This document shows positions 12,767 to 24,500 of a stretch of DNA of 64,000 nucleotides, in pieces. Source of the stretch: Kalaharituber pfeilii (taxonomy: Eukaryota > Ascomycota > Pezizomycetes > Pezizales > Pezizaceae). The notes beneath the pieces were generated by a model. It was not told where the DNA came from, searched no databases, and saw nothing but the letters and a program-made list of their open reading frames with translations. The stretch lies in the NCBI GenBank assembly GCA_015179045.1, contig WHUZ01000002.1, positions 1,302,001-1,366,000 of the forward strand, written 5' to 3'. Position numbers and translations under genes: made by a program. Each line of letters starts with the position of its first letter. The stretch's first letter is position 1.

Positions 12767-14841
12767 ATGATGAACCGACGCAATGTACTTCTCGCATCCG
12801 CTTGTTTGCGTAGGAATGCTAGTAGGTGGACGGGCAATGGCTCAATACGTTCGTCAACAGTACCAGTGCAACTGGTACGAACTCGAGGCATAGTAGGGCT
12901 TGCAGATACTGGAAGTGCCAGAGGTTCAGAGTGCGGCCCAACCACGTGTGAGGGGACTAAATTGGGTTTTAGATTACAAACTGGCATTACAATTCGGAAT
13001 TTTCATGCTGGGAGTGTGCTGGAGGGTAAGAAGAAAAGTGAGCAAGAGAATGCTGCAAGTACTGAATCGGCAGCTGCAAAGCAAGCTCAGTTTGATGCGG
13101 CTGCCTCACAGAGAGTAGACAAGGAGGTTGCGGAGATGCTGGCGGAGTTTGAAACAAAAACGCAAGAAGAGTCGAGGTCGACGCGGCCGCCGCTCCCGAC
13201 GAGACCGAAAAAGAAGAAGGTGAATACCGCAGAGCTTGCTGCTGCAGCTTGGGAATATGATATGTATATTACCTGTATGTTGATATACTATACCCCTTCT
13301 CCTCATGTTCGACTGCAACAATGACAGTTATATGCTGATTCCTCGTTCTAGCTCTCCTGTCATGGCCTGCACCTAAAGTCTCAATGCTCAATGCCCGAGA
13401 CTTCATCACTTCTGCTGCCAAATCCCCTCATGAAGTTCTTATCCTTCCGAGCAACACTATCAATGGCATCTGCGCTGGCTCCATTATCTCCAGTACCCTG
13501 AAGCTCCTCGGGAAGAATCCCACCAAAATCCAAATCCGGATAACTCCCCAGGCGTGCTCTGTCTTCGATAAAGACGAGCAAGAGAAAATCGAGCACCTCT
13601 GCAGAGTCAGAAAGATTGGCTGGGTGTTTATTCTTGACCAGGGTGGAAAATCCACCGCCACCGGATCTTCCCCCCTCCCACCCATCGTCGAGTCATATCC
13701 CCCAACAGACGACGATACTGCCCCGCACCGCAACATACTCATCATCGACGAGCATTTCCCCGCGGCAAACTACCCTCGTAGCGCCGCCGCCGTTCTCACC
13801 TCGCACGGTGTCAATCCCGTCGCCGCTACTTCCCTCCTCACATATTGCCTCTGCGCCCCCATGCACCCGACCGCTCGCGACGCCGCTGCCCTCCACGCCC
13901 TCCTCGGCACCCTTCATGACTCTGGCAACACCACGGCCTCTACCACCTTTCTCCGTATACCCCCTTCCCCACGCTACCTTGACCTAATCTACCTGCATAA
14001 ATACACCATCACCTGGCTCAAGAAACTCGTCGCCCTTCTCAACGCCCCACGCCGCGCCCCGCCAAAGCAGTGCAACCTTGGGCTCCGCAGTGTCTGGAAC
14101 CTCATTCAATTCAATCCTCTTTCCGACCCCGCCGGCACTAATAATACCCCCGGGTGGCCAACCCCCAAAACAATTCTTGCCGGTGGCTACGGAGGGAAGG
14201 AGGTCCGCGCCATCGTGAGAATGCTTGCACATATCAAGGACAGCACCCTTGCCGAGTTACGTCAATGCATGCGGACGTGTCGTCCCCGGTTCTCGCACGA
14301 CGGACGTATTGCGGTGATTGAGATCAACACGCCGTGGTTAGTGCATACGCAGGTGGCTCCTCGTTGGGCAGCTTACTTCTCAACAGGGAGCTTCCGCGCA
14401 AAATACGCGGAAGTGCCCGAACTTGATGTAGTCCTCTGTGCGAACAAGGGGTACATTCAACCAGAGGAGCACGGTGGTGACTGGAGAGTCACGTTCTTTG
14501 CCACACGCACCGACAAAGGGAATGCTGAGAAGGTGGATGTAGAGGCGCTGTTGGCAGCGTATGTTAAGGGTATGAAGGACGTGGATCAAGCAACAAAGGA
14601 AAGGTTGATGAAGGGTATGAGTTTGGGACTATTGGGGACGTTCTGGAAAGGGAGGGTGGTGAATAAGAGCGATTGGGAGGTACTGAAGGAGAAGGGGTTT
14701 GTATTCGATTCGGAAAAGGGGAAGAAGTTAGATGGCGCGGTGCAGGATAAGGTGGAGAGGGGGCTGAGAGCGGCGAAGATTACTGAGGGAAAGATGAGGG
14801 AGAAGATGGGGGGCAAGTTGCCTGAGGTTGGCGCGGCATGA
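12767..14841 (+). CDS. mitochondrial-type protein with degenerate DHH-like domain
   Basis: Exons 12767-13274 and 13352-14841 join in phase to 665 residues. The start MMNRRNVLLASACLRRNASR is Arg/Ser-rich with no acidic residues, a plausible mitochondrial presequence. An Ala/Gln/Glu and Lys-rich linker follows (about 85-165). The main domain begins near residue 170. VLILPSNTINGICAGS (about 198-213) resembles the first strand of DHH phosphoesterases, but the metal-binding Asp residues are replaced. IIDEHFP (about 300-306) stands where the eponymous DHH would be. KEVRAIVRMLAHI and a C-terminal region around WLVHTQVAPRWAAYF follow. My reading is a DHH-fold protein that may have lost catalysis, but fold assignment is inference. 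The alternative is an unrelated fungal-specific protein. An in-frame upstream ATG at 12638 is less likely because of the presequence at 12767. Confidence 0.72.
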
Positions 14842-15799
14842 TGTGTGAAGTAGTTGTTTGGATAGGGAGTGGAAAAGAGTGGTGGTTTGCATATAGGTTT
14901 TATATTTTTCGTTGCTGGTTTGCCTAAAAGTAGATATATCCCTTCCTTTTCTTTCATCTCAAACCCTGGCAAGTCGTTTCCTCAAATGTGGGAAGTGGTG
15001 GATTTTCAGCCCAAGAAAAAGTTTTCTTCTTTTCGTGTATAAAGATTCGTACATAGCTAGATGTGAAACATTTGGTTCGAACTTTCAGTTCCACATCAGT
15101 TTACAAATTCTCGGCAGCGCTTTTTGGAAGCCTTCTTGCAGCATGTTTCTTTCTTGCTGCTTGCTGGCCGTCGCCCAGGAGACAAGATCGCTGGCATGGC
15201 CTTTCGTGATCCCGGGCGTCACGCAGGGGATCTGGGGGGAATGTCTGGGGTGGGTAGCAGGTAAGCGCTTCGTCGAGGCGGTACCAAACCACCACGCACA
15301 TGGAGACATCCACTCACTGCACAGCGCCCTGCCTTGAGCCTCTGCACATGTTTCACCTCTTGCGATGCATGCTGCTGTGGCGGGAGCAGTCCCCCGGCCG
15401 CAGACTGCTGAGATTATTTCCGGTTTGTGGGACGCATAATGTCTGGCGTGATACGCCCATTCCCCCATTCTCCCATTTTATATCTTTCGCCCGCCGCAAC
15501 GGTTCTCGCCCTCTCCTGCTATGCTCTTCTAGCGGCGAGTCTGGACATGGCCTTCCTGCTTGTTTGGCGTTTTTCTTTTCATTTCTCTCGTTCGTCTCGC
15601 GCGTTGGTTCACGGTAGGTTTTGAATGCCACTGCAGCGCAGTCGCCTACAGTTTTAATTTGGAAAGCATTCTTGCAAGTTATCCTACAATTCGATCTTTT
15701 TATTGCCTTAATTATCTGTTTGCCTCCCGGTCGTATAACGCATTTGCTTCCTTCTTGTGTTTTTCAAATAAGTTTTTTTGCTCACAATAGCCGCATGGA
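14842..15799. other. intergenic, no gene seen
   Basis: This is the 3' flank of the DHH-like gene and the upstream region of the membrane-protein gene. From 15480 onward it is pyrimidine-rich, as in a fungal promoter/5' UTR. Open frames on both strands between 15085 and 15630 overlap each other without protein character. Confidence 0.55.
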
Positions 15800-18181
15800 A
15801 TGACACTACCGATCTTTTTCCGACGTGATCGGTCGCGGGAACGACCAATTTCTGGATCAGCATCTGAATCTCAATCGCCCTCCCCATCGCAGCCATCACT
15901 TGCATCATCGCAACTACTGCCCACATATGAAGACGAAAAGCAAAGGCTCAAATCAACTTTACGGGAATCCGATGTCAACCCACTTAGCCCAAAGACACCG
16001 CACCTATATTCCAGCACCGGCAGCGGCCGCAAGAACCATACAGGTACAAAGCTCATTACACGCCATGCCCAGAGCTACCTTGCCATCACCTGGCTCGCCG
16101 TGCTGGTGGTCTATGTTTGTCTCATGGAGTATGCCGTATACGCGCATAAGCTGTCTCCGGATTTGACCAAGGACGAGACGGATGTTATCACTTTTGGGAA
16201 ACAAGGGACGCCATGGAGAAGCGCGGTTGTGCAGTGGTTTTCGGTTGCGAGGACAATTCTGGCAGTAGCACACGTCCCAATTGTTACAGGGACCCTGGCA
16301 TCGACGCTGCCCCCGCTGACGCAGAGTTTTGAAGGGAGGATGGCCCCTAGATTAACTGCGAGCCAGTTATTTATTTTGGCGGATAGAAGTTGGGCGGGGG
16401 CGGGAGGGTGGTATAATGCATTGAGGATAGGAAATTTGCCATGGTGAGCTAGGACTTCTGAATGGAACTTCTCTTCTCAACCCCGCGTATTACAGTGCTA
16501 ACTGCTGCTATTTGAATGTTTGGGCAGGGCATGGTGGAAATTGACAATCCTTACAATGGCAGCTTTCATTGGATTCCCACTCATGACACTGGCCTACAAA
16601 ACTGACTCACAGCAATTCTGGGAACCAAACAGATACGAGGGCGTTTCCGGATGGCGGGTGCCAGGGGGCGCTCAAACCTTCATTCAGGCACTCCAACCCA
16701 CAATTTTCATGTGGATGCACAGCAAGCCACAGCGGAACCTGGGCAATAGCCAAATCGTGACGATCCCAATGGAGGACAATCTAGCGTTTTACCCACCGGC
16801 GAATGCTTTGAGTCCACTGGGCCATTTTGTGTCAAGGGCGCCGGGAAGCAGCGATGGGCTGGTTGTCACAAATACGTTGGGGTTTCTGCAGACACTGAGA
16901 TGTCAAAGGGTTCCCGCAGGAGGGCAAACGAAGCTGTTGGAATTCTCAGGGACAGAATGGGGATGTAGGGTGAATTGTACGGAGGAGCAGAGTAAAGAAC
17001 TATGTCATGCGCGGACGTCAACAGGGAAGATGAATGGGATTCATGCTACACAGGTTGTATCGTGTGCAAAAGAAAATCCGGCTACGACTGCGCAGCAGGG
17101 AGTTACGGTGAATGTGGAGGTGGCGATGAAGTTGAATCCGGATTACAAGAGGGCCGGTTTGGAGCCCCCATTTCCTCAGGGACAACCGAAACCGTTTTCC
17201 TTTAGGGAGAGGAATGAGTTGTCTGGGGATGAGTATTACGTTGAAGTGGTGAGTTGTACGATGGGATATGTTCCCGGGCATGCGGTTGTCGATTCAGTGA
17301 TTAGGAAGTTTATGCACTTTGTGCCGCTGAGACGAAAGGGGGACCCTGGCTTCGATACGGACTTGGAGGGATTTGGGCTTACGCCAGCGGAGGAGGAAAG
17401 GTTATGGCGTGAGCTGGGGAGCTTGTTAAACGTCACTACAGCCCTGCCAATAAAGAGTCTGCATGAAGCGTTCTTGGAGTCAGGATACGCGACGGACACG
17501 AGGAATTTTAACTCCTCGCTCCCGTTCTGGTTCGGGGTTCAGAAGCCAAATGACCCGTTTACGCCAATTACGAAGAAGAGTTCTGAAAGGGAGCCACTGA
17601 GGGAGGATAAGTATTTGGTGGACAATATGGTGAGGGTGAATGGGAGCATATTCTCGAACGCGTTGGTGGGGATGGCGAATTCTACATTGATTGCGGCGTT
17701 GGGGACTAGTGAACCTGTATCGTCAACTGTACCCTTGGATGGATTTTTTACACGCGGCCCCCATCCAGCGTTCATCTATCGGACGGACGTGAAGATCACC
17801 AGAGGTTATGGAGTCCCCCTAGGCGTTGCGCCAGTGGTGTTGTTAGCGCCGATTGCGTTCGTGGTGTATCATGCGTGCGAGTGCTGGGGGACGCCGACGT
17901 GGACGGAATTTTTGGACGCATGGGCGATGTTTAAGTTGGGGAGGGGATGGGGAGGAGAGACTGTAGGACTGGGCGGGATTGAGTTGGGAGATTGCTGGGA
18001 GACGAGGAGGATCCCGGGATTCGTAGGGGATGGGAGAGGGGGAGTTGGGTGGGGTGGGGGAGCGGGGATTGAAGAGGGAGGAGAGGGACATGAGGAAGGT
18101 GGAAGAGGAGAGGGAAGATATGTGGGACTGATCCAGTTGGGGGGAAGAAGGCCGCTGAGGAGAGGGGTGGTGTATATGTAG
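15800..18181 (+). CDS. fungal membrane protein of unknown function
   Basis: Exons 15800-16443 and 16528-18181 join in phase (NLPW/AWWK) to 765 residues. A basic, Ser/Pro-rich cytoplasmic start (1-90) is followed by hydrophobic segments at about 93-115, 148-168 and 216-238. A large region of about 400 residues comes next, with several N-x-S/T sites and Cys residues (CRVNCTEEQSKELCHA), so it is probably extracytoplasmic. A last hydrophobic segment lies at about 643-668 (LGVAPVVLLAPIAFVVYHA). The C-terminus is a Gly/Glu/Arg-rich low-complexity tail. The architecture resembles fungal-specific plasma-membrane proteins with no assigned role, and I cannot name a family. The glycine-rich tail comes from a purine-rich stretch and its true end could differ. 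Confidence 0.72.
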
Positions 18182-18364
18182 AGAAGGTGCATTTTGGTAC
18201 CGTGATAATAATGCTGAATCAATCTAAAATAATCTAAAAATCTCATTATGAAAGGTGGTATGTAACATGCATACAGTATCAAGGAAGTGAATCCCAAATG
18301 GGAGCGTTATAAAAAATGCGAAGTTACCCTCAACCTGGTTGCCTTCTTTTATTTTCCGTTCCTT

Positions 18365-18368
<4 letters not shown>

Positions 18369-18406
<38 letters not shown>
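18369..18406. repeat. T38 homopolymer
   Basis: Thirty-eight consecutive T just downstream of the membrane-protein gene. On the minus strand it is an A38 tract, which could be a retroposition scar or slippage product. No flanking duplication is evident. Confidence 0.97.
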
Positions 18407-18407
<1 letters not shown>

Positions 18408-19168
18408 GCTATTAATCCCCCAACGTTTTTTGACAGTAGCTGTATATTACTCAATTTCCTCTAGTGAAGTTTCTTCTTCTCTACATACATGGGTTTTTTC
18501 TTTGTTGTTGTTGGGGTTCGGTTTCGTTCGGTTTGGTTTGTGCGTGCGGGGCGGTGCCGCAGTTGAGGGTAAGTAAATAAAAAAGAAACGGCTGCGCACT
18601 GAATCTTACAGGCAAAAACTAATTTTTTTTCTTCCATTTTTCATTTCAGGATCCTAGATAGGTATCTACCTAGCTACTTAAGCTCACAATACGTTTATGT
18701 ACCTATGCGACATTAAGGAGTATTCAGTTGAGTTGGAGGTCGTTTTTAAGGGAACGATTTGAAACGTTAGTCTCTTGCCCAGCGGACTAGGGTTGAACGC
18801 CCGAATTTATGGCCCAAGATTGAATTATACCGAGGAGTCCTCTTGCAACTAGACTATAGTATGCTAGTCTCGAACCAGCATGCTGTTATGTAAATAGGAC
18901 TGTGGCCCATTCTTGTGTGATGGTTCATTTTAATAAGGGGCGCAGAATAGTACCCAACGACTTGCTTTAGGACGTTTTTTCATTTTTTTTTTTTTCAAGC
19001 AGTACTCAAACTCGGAGGCCGTCCAAAGTGCTCATAAATTTCGAAATGCTGTTCCGAAAACTTAGCATTCAACTCAACTTTTAATACCCTTATTATATTG
19101 CTTAACTATGTTTGCTCCCTTACATTTACACGATTCCCCGAAGGGGGGGGGCCTTCTTCCACCTCCAA

Positions 19169-19207
19169 CCCCCCCCCCCAAAAAAAAAAAAAAAAAAAAA
19201 AAAAAAA
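19169..19207. repeat. C11-A28 compound homopolymer
   Basis: Eleven C followed directly by twenty-eight A. It lies downstream of both convergent genes. Confidence 0.97.
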
Positions 19208-19773
19208 TTACCAAGAACCCAGCATCTTGCATGTATATATACCTAAGTAAGTAAGTATATGTACCGTTTTTTCCATTTCCCCCGTCCATCTCCACTTTCC
19301 CCAATCCAAAAAACTATACTACTACTACGTTTTTCCCAAGATAATAAAGGAGCCATGATTAAACAAGAAAATCGAAACGATGATAGGATATGGTAATTGA
19401 AAAATGATATGTTGAATGCCGCCCTTTGTTCTGCAAAAAAAAAAAAAAAGAAGAAGAAAAAAAAAAGAAAGAAACAGAAAATCCCAACAAAAACTCAGAA
19501 TGTTGAATATACGCCGCCTTCCCAAAACCAAAAACAAAATATGAATGACCAACGAGAAGATAAATCGCAAAAATGATAATACGAAATAAACCATTGTCAG
19601 CACCCGCATGATATATATATGTCGAGGGTATCCTAAAAACGATATAAGAAAAAAAAAAGAAATAATAAAACGAAAAAGAAACGAATCGGCAAGTCATAAC
19701 GTCATCATGATCGCCCACTTTCCCCACTTCCCTCAAACCCCCTCCATTGCACCGAGACGCTTCTTCCTCCAAC

Positions 19774-21487
19774 CTATCCACACCCTGGACTCACACCCAC
19801 CGGCGACGGAATCCTCACCGGCGCGCACGCCCCTAGAAAATACGTGTATCCCGGCGGAGGCCGCATATTGGGCCTATTGATCCTCATAAATGACGGCAAT
19901 GGGTGTTCCGTCACTCCTACTTCCTCACCTCTTCCACCATCATTTCCCTCCTCTGACGTCCTTCTCAAGAACCCCAAATCCGACAATATCGGGATACCTT
20001 CCGGAGGAGCCACGCTACGGGGGGTAAAGAACTCCGTTTCAATATCCTCCGCTGATATATCCTCCCCCTGCGCGCCAGAAGTTGGAATAGTGGCTGGGGC
20101 CGGGCTGGAAACTTGTAACGGGATCTTTAGAGTGAGGCCAGGATGCGTTCCTATATTGTACCCCGGTGTGTGCACATCCAGATGCACCTCGACTGTGTAC
20201 GTCCTCGATACTAGACAGCTATGAAAGCTTGGTACAAGGTACTTATACTTAGGCATGACTAAGGGTATTGTCAGGTTGGTTGTATAGTGTACTGGGGCAT
20301 TGGCGCCAGGGGTGCCGCTATGCTTCTCCCACCTGACACTCCCCAAATTCTGGGCGCCCACAAACACAGCCTCATGATACCGTCCGAGCGCGCCGTCGAG
20401 GATGAGGGCACTAGGGGTGGGGAAGTAGCTGATTGGGCTAGTAGAGAAAAAAGTGTAGACGCGAAGTTTTGTGGTTAGGGAGTTGAGAGCAGGAGGATCT
20501 AGGGAGGGGTCAGCGGGGTAGAAGGTGGCGGTGACTGGGACCATGGTAGTGGACGGGCAGGCAGCGGCGGAGGTGAATTGTGAATTCAATGTGCGTAGGG
20601 CGCTAGGTTGTGTGGCTTCGACCACGAGTTTACCGAGTTTGCCTTTGAGAAAGCCCTTGCGTATAGTACGTTCCTTGCGCAGAGAGAGGTCCTTGTCATT
20701 GTCGTCGACCATGGCAGGAGGAAGGTCCTCGTATATGGGGAGGATGCGCACACGACGAGATTCCTCGGCGACAGTCACAACGCGGTTGTCGCTGTCACGC
20801 CTCTTGAGAATCTTGACAACGATTGCGTACGAGATGCGGCTCATGTCAGGCGCGATATCGTCGTAGGTGCATCCACCGTAGGCAGGTGCTGTTCCGTCAC
20901 CTAGACTAGGCGGTAGTCGCATGTGAGCCTCCTCAACGGTGGTATTCTTGTAGTGGTGCTCGCACATGGTGGGGAGCAGGCGGTCGGGGACAACGAAGAC
21001 AAAGGGGAAAGTGTAGGTGCGTCCTTTTTCGGCAATGCGCGGAACTGGAAGAGTGCTCTCTTCAACGGGCTGAGAAAGTTTGAGAAACTGTCGAGAGGTC
21101 AGGAATGGGGTTCGTCCAGGCCCCTTCGGATTTAGATCACCAACCGTGCGCATAGTAGACATTGGGCCACCAGGGCCGGCGCCGTACCTTTCCATCCATA
21201 CTCGTGCGTTGCCTGTTAGTGCGAAATGTTAGCTATATAGACGTCTTGTGAGGAGGGTTGACCATTATACCTTCAAAACCAATGTATATCTCGTCAAACC
21301 TTATGTCCGAAGAGGATACGAAGCTGACTTCTCCCTCAATTTTGTCTCGAGTGGTGAAGCCTATTGACCTTACTCGCCTCTCGTCTCCATAGGCGTATTC
21401 ACTGTCGCTCTTCAGTTTGATGGTTATCGCAGGTTTCGTAGCTTGTATTGATTGTATCATGGTCGAAACCATGCTGCTTCGGGACAT
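19774..21487 (-). CDS. alpha-arrestin-like protein with PPxY motif
   Basis: Exons 21487-21271 and 21212-19774 join in phase (IYIGFEG/NARVWMERYG) to 551 residues. The start is MSRSSMVSTMIQ, and an in-frame ATG at 21505 would add six residues. The N-terminal half shows arrestin-like beta-strand features: PAITIKLKSDSEYAYGDERR, EGEVSFVSSSDIRFDEIYI, then YTFPFVFVVPDRLLP. The C-terminal half has TATFYPADPSLDPPALNSL, LTIPLVMPKYKYLVPSFHSC and YTVEVHLDVHTPG, consistent with a second arrestin lobe. Near the C-terminus RPPPGYTYF contains a PPxY motif, the known docking site for Rsp5/Nedd4 WW domains. Fungal alpha-arrestins recruit Rsp5 to plasma-membrane transporters for ubiquitylation and endocytosis, so a trafficking-adaptor role is inferred. 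The cargo cannot be read from sequence. Confidence 0.83.
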
Positions 21488-21599
21488 TATCGAAGCGGTG
21501 TACATTTTGATGTGTTTTAGGCGACAGAGGCCCTTGAATATAAGCTTGAGTAGTGGGTCCTGCACCTGGACCGCCTAAGTGTGTGTCGGTGTTAATGTG

Positions 21600-24500
21600 G
21601 GTGCCGGTGCGCCCAACTCAAGCTCTCGCTGCTGCAAGTATCAGCAGACAGCACCAGCTGCGAGCTTTTGGAACTTCCGAGGAGGATCGAGATTGAGTGT
21701 GCACTGCTTGTCCGCATGTCAGTAATTGGCACTTGTGTCCGTGCTACTCTTGCCTTCATGAGGACGTTCTGTGCTAGGTTCTGCGGGGGGGGGGGAGGGG
21801 GGGGCAGAGTGTCCGGAGAGATAAAGATGTGCAACAAGCATATGAGGGTATCAAGAAAGGCAGAGGCAATTGAGAAGGCAGTTGGGGAGGGGAGGTGGAC
21901 TCACGTGCGGCGCAGCGGGTACGGGGGAGATCGAGGGCGGTGGGCGGTGGGCGGTGGGCGGAGCTGCTGCGATGCTATGGAGAGACCCGAAAGGCTCTGA
22001 GTGGCTTTATGGACGAGTCTCGGTGCGCTGTGTCTGGAGATACGGAGTGCCTTTGTGCAGCTGGGCGGAGCGCATCCAGAAAGCTTCGGCGTCGCCAAAT
22101 GCGGTAGTCGCAATTCTCGACGTGGGATGCAGCGCGCGCTGAATGGGTGCTGTGATCTTCTCGCCCGCCGTCTCCCCTCCACGGGCGTCACCGCCTTATA
22201 TATCAGATCGCATCACCCCACGCCTGCAGAGCTTCAGAGGCGTAGGGACGAGACGGGACATCGAGCCCTCCAGGCCGCAGCATGTGCACTGCAGTCCGAT
22301 GCTTGAGTCATCTCCATGGCCCCCCAGAGGCGTGGAAGTCGAGGCAAGCTCACTGGCCCAGCGCAAATCATTCGCATGGGCTGTGAGGCCAGTTCTGCAA
22401 GAGCTCTCTTCTTTTTCGTCGATGCCTGCTTTCTGCTCTGTGCACGCAGCCTAGGCCGCTCACACGCGAAGCTAGCGATCCCGGGACCTTGTCAATGTTT
22501 CTGCTCCCATGCCACCCGCATGCGCGAACCCCCGATCCCCCCCCCCCCCATGCAGCCCCACCCTCGGTGCCACAGCAGCACTTGTGATGGTGATTGGCCA
22601 AAATCAACGGCACAGGAAGGCGAGAAAAAAAGAAAATAACAGGAAATAAAGGCGAGCAGAAACTGCCCTACATGCATGTATGTCCAGACTTACTGGGACG
22701 ACCGTTGGGAAACTCACCTCCCCCAAACTAAGGACGATAGCAATTGCGTGCTTTGAATCCTCATCCCCATCCCGCTCTCATCTGCTTGACGCCAGTACTT
22801 GTTGCATGGACTTCCCCTTGTACTTTTAATTCCCATTAGCTAAGTGTAATGAATATGTTGGGCCTCAAAATCATGAGAGTTACAAGGAAACGAAAATTTC
22901 GAGTTTTCGTTCCTGTCAATATTCCTCTAGTAAGTCTAGGCGGCAAAGTCGTCATATTGCTGCCAGCCTCCAAGGTGCAGTTCTGAACATGATTGGGCAG
23001 AGAAATGATCCGACCTAGCAAGACCGCTGAAATTGCTAAAGTAACAAACACTCAATTTGAGATGGTGCTCTGCTGCTATTTTCCACCTCCTTGTCGAGGG
23101 CTCCTCAATTTGCATACTACAACGTTGGACACACATACCGAGTGAGTCGGAAGTCACCAAATTTCTTGGTGGAATTTTTTTTAATTTTCATGAACTGCAT
23201 GAGAATTCTTCTTCTGACACCGACGCCACATGGTCAATTGCAACATAGCATTCGACAATCAAACCCTTGCCTGTCGGCCCGGTGATGCAGCTGCTCATAA
23301 GCGCCAAATTTGCGTGGACATACCTTTAGAGGGTAACAAATGCTAATCAACCGCACTAGCTATTGAATCCCCCGCTCAGGATCTCTGCCGCTCATGGACC
23401 GTCACCGCTCAGCCTGAGGATGTAGAGGGTAAAAACCAATCGGCATAAAGTAAACCCTCACCTACTTTACACCTGAGGTCTCTGTTTACAAGGCATTCTA
23501 TAGGCCACTGTCAGTCATTGTAGATCACTCGTACATGCTGATGCTATGTGCATTCGGTTACCTCAACCGTACACCAACAATAGACTAGCCTTGAATAGAC
23601 TGAAGTTGATTTCGACTTCTTTTTTTGTGTACATATCTTCTTGCAGCGAAGCAGCACGTCTTGCTGAGCCAAGTGACGTTCGCCCTCATCAAACAAAAGC
23701 CCTGCAAACTTACTTTAGTCAGTTCTCGTTCCCTCTAGTCCACCTAGCTCGACTTGGGATTGTTGGAACCAACCAGAGAAAGATCCATGCGTGCATGGAA
23801 CGTTGGTCGATCCCGGATTGGACGCTGCTGCCTGGAAGCAAGCCTCTCGTCTCGGTTGACCCAGCGGATTTTTTTGGGGAAAAAAGAAAAAAAGGACAAA
23901 AGAAAAAATTCTCTCCTCTAGTGTGTACCCGTATAGAGCATAGATATTCCCCACATCATTTCTCCGATATGATGCTTTTCTCAGCATCGACCTTGGAGGA
24001 AGGACGAGACGCAAAAGTTCGCAGGTTAATTGGGCACAACTGGTCATTTGTAGGTTCATTGATGCATGATTAACACGTAATCGGAAGATTTTTGAGAGTC
24101 ATACGCCTAGTGAATACACCTGCTGTGGAAGGGAGCTCTCTCGTTCGCATTATTGCATATAGTTGCTACAATTGGTACTTGATTGGCCAGAAACGGCAAC
24201 AGGAGCAACGTGTGAAGATGAAAGACGGCGCAATACTACTAAACAATACATCCCCGAATGAAACCCATAAAAAGGCCTCATAATAAAAGCTGGTTCCATA
24301 ACATAGCCCTATTATAGCTATACACGCAAATATATTTTTAGTCTACAATCCTATTCGCAGTTTATAACAGTCACCTTGTGGGTTCCCTGTTACATGTTGG
24401 TAAGAGCAGAGGGCGGAAATTAGAAAGTAATAGAAAAATTAAATGAATAAAGAACAGCAAAGAAAAAAAAAGAAAAAAAAAATTAATGATTGTGGATCGA

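Larger units (their letters stand above)
18182..19773. other. convergent intergenic region with homopolymers
   Basis: This lies between two genes transcribed toward each other. It holds a T38 run (18369-18406), T-rich patches near 18625 and 18979-18994, C11 followed at once by A28 (19169-19207), and A/G-rich DNA at 19435-19480 and 19640-19680. No coding signal was seen, and terminators for both neighbours presumably lie here. Confidence 0.6.

Noticed and set aside
21600..22640. Several overlapping frames of 80-110 codons
   Set aside because: The DNA is GC-rich, which lengthens chance frames. Frames overlap on both strands with Arg/Ser/Pro-rich random composition.
23546..24073. 175-codon open frame on the plus strand
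   Set aside because: No recognisable domain, low-complexity Lys run from an A-rich patch, no supporting splice structure, and an equally open frame on the other strand.
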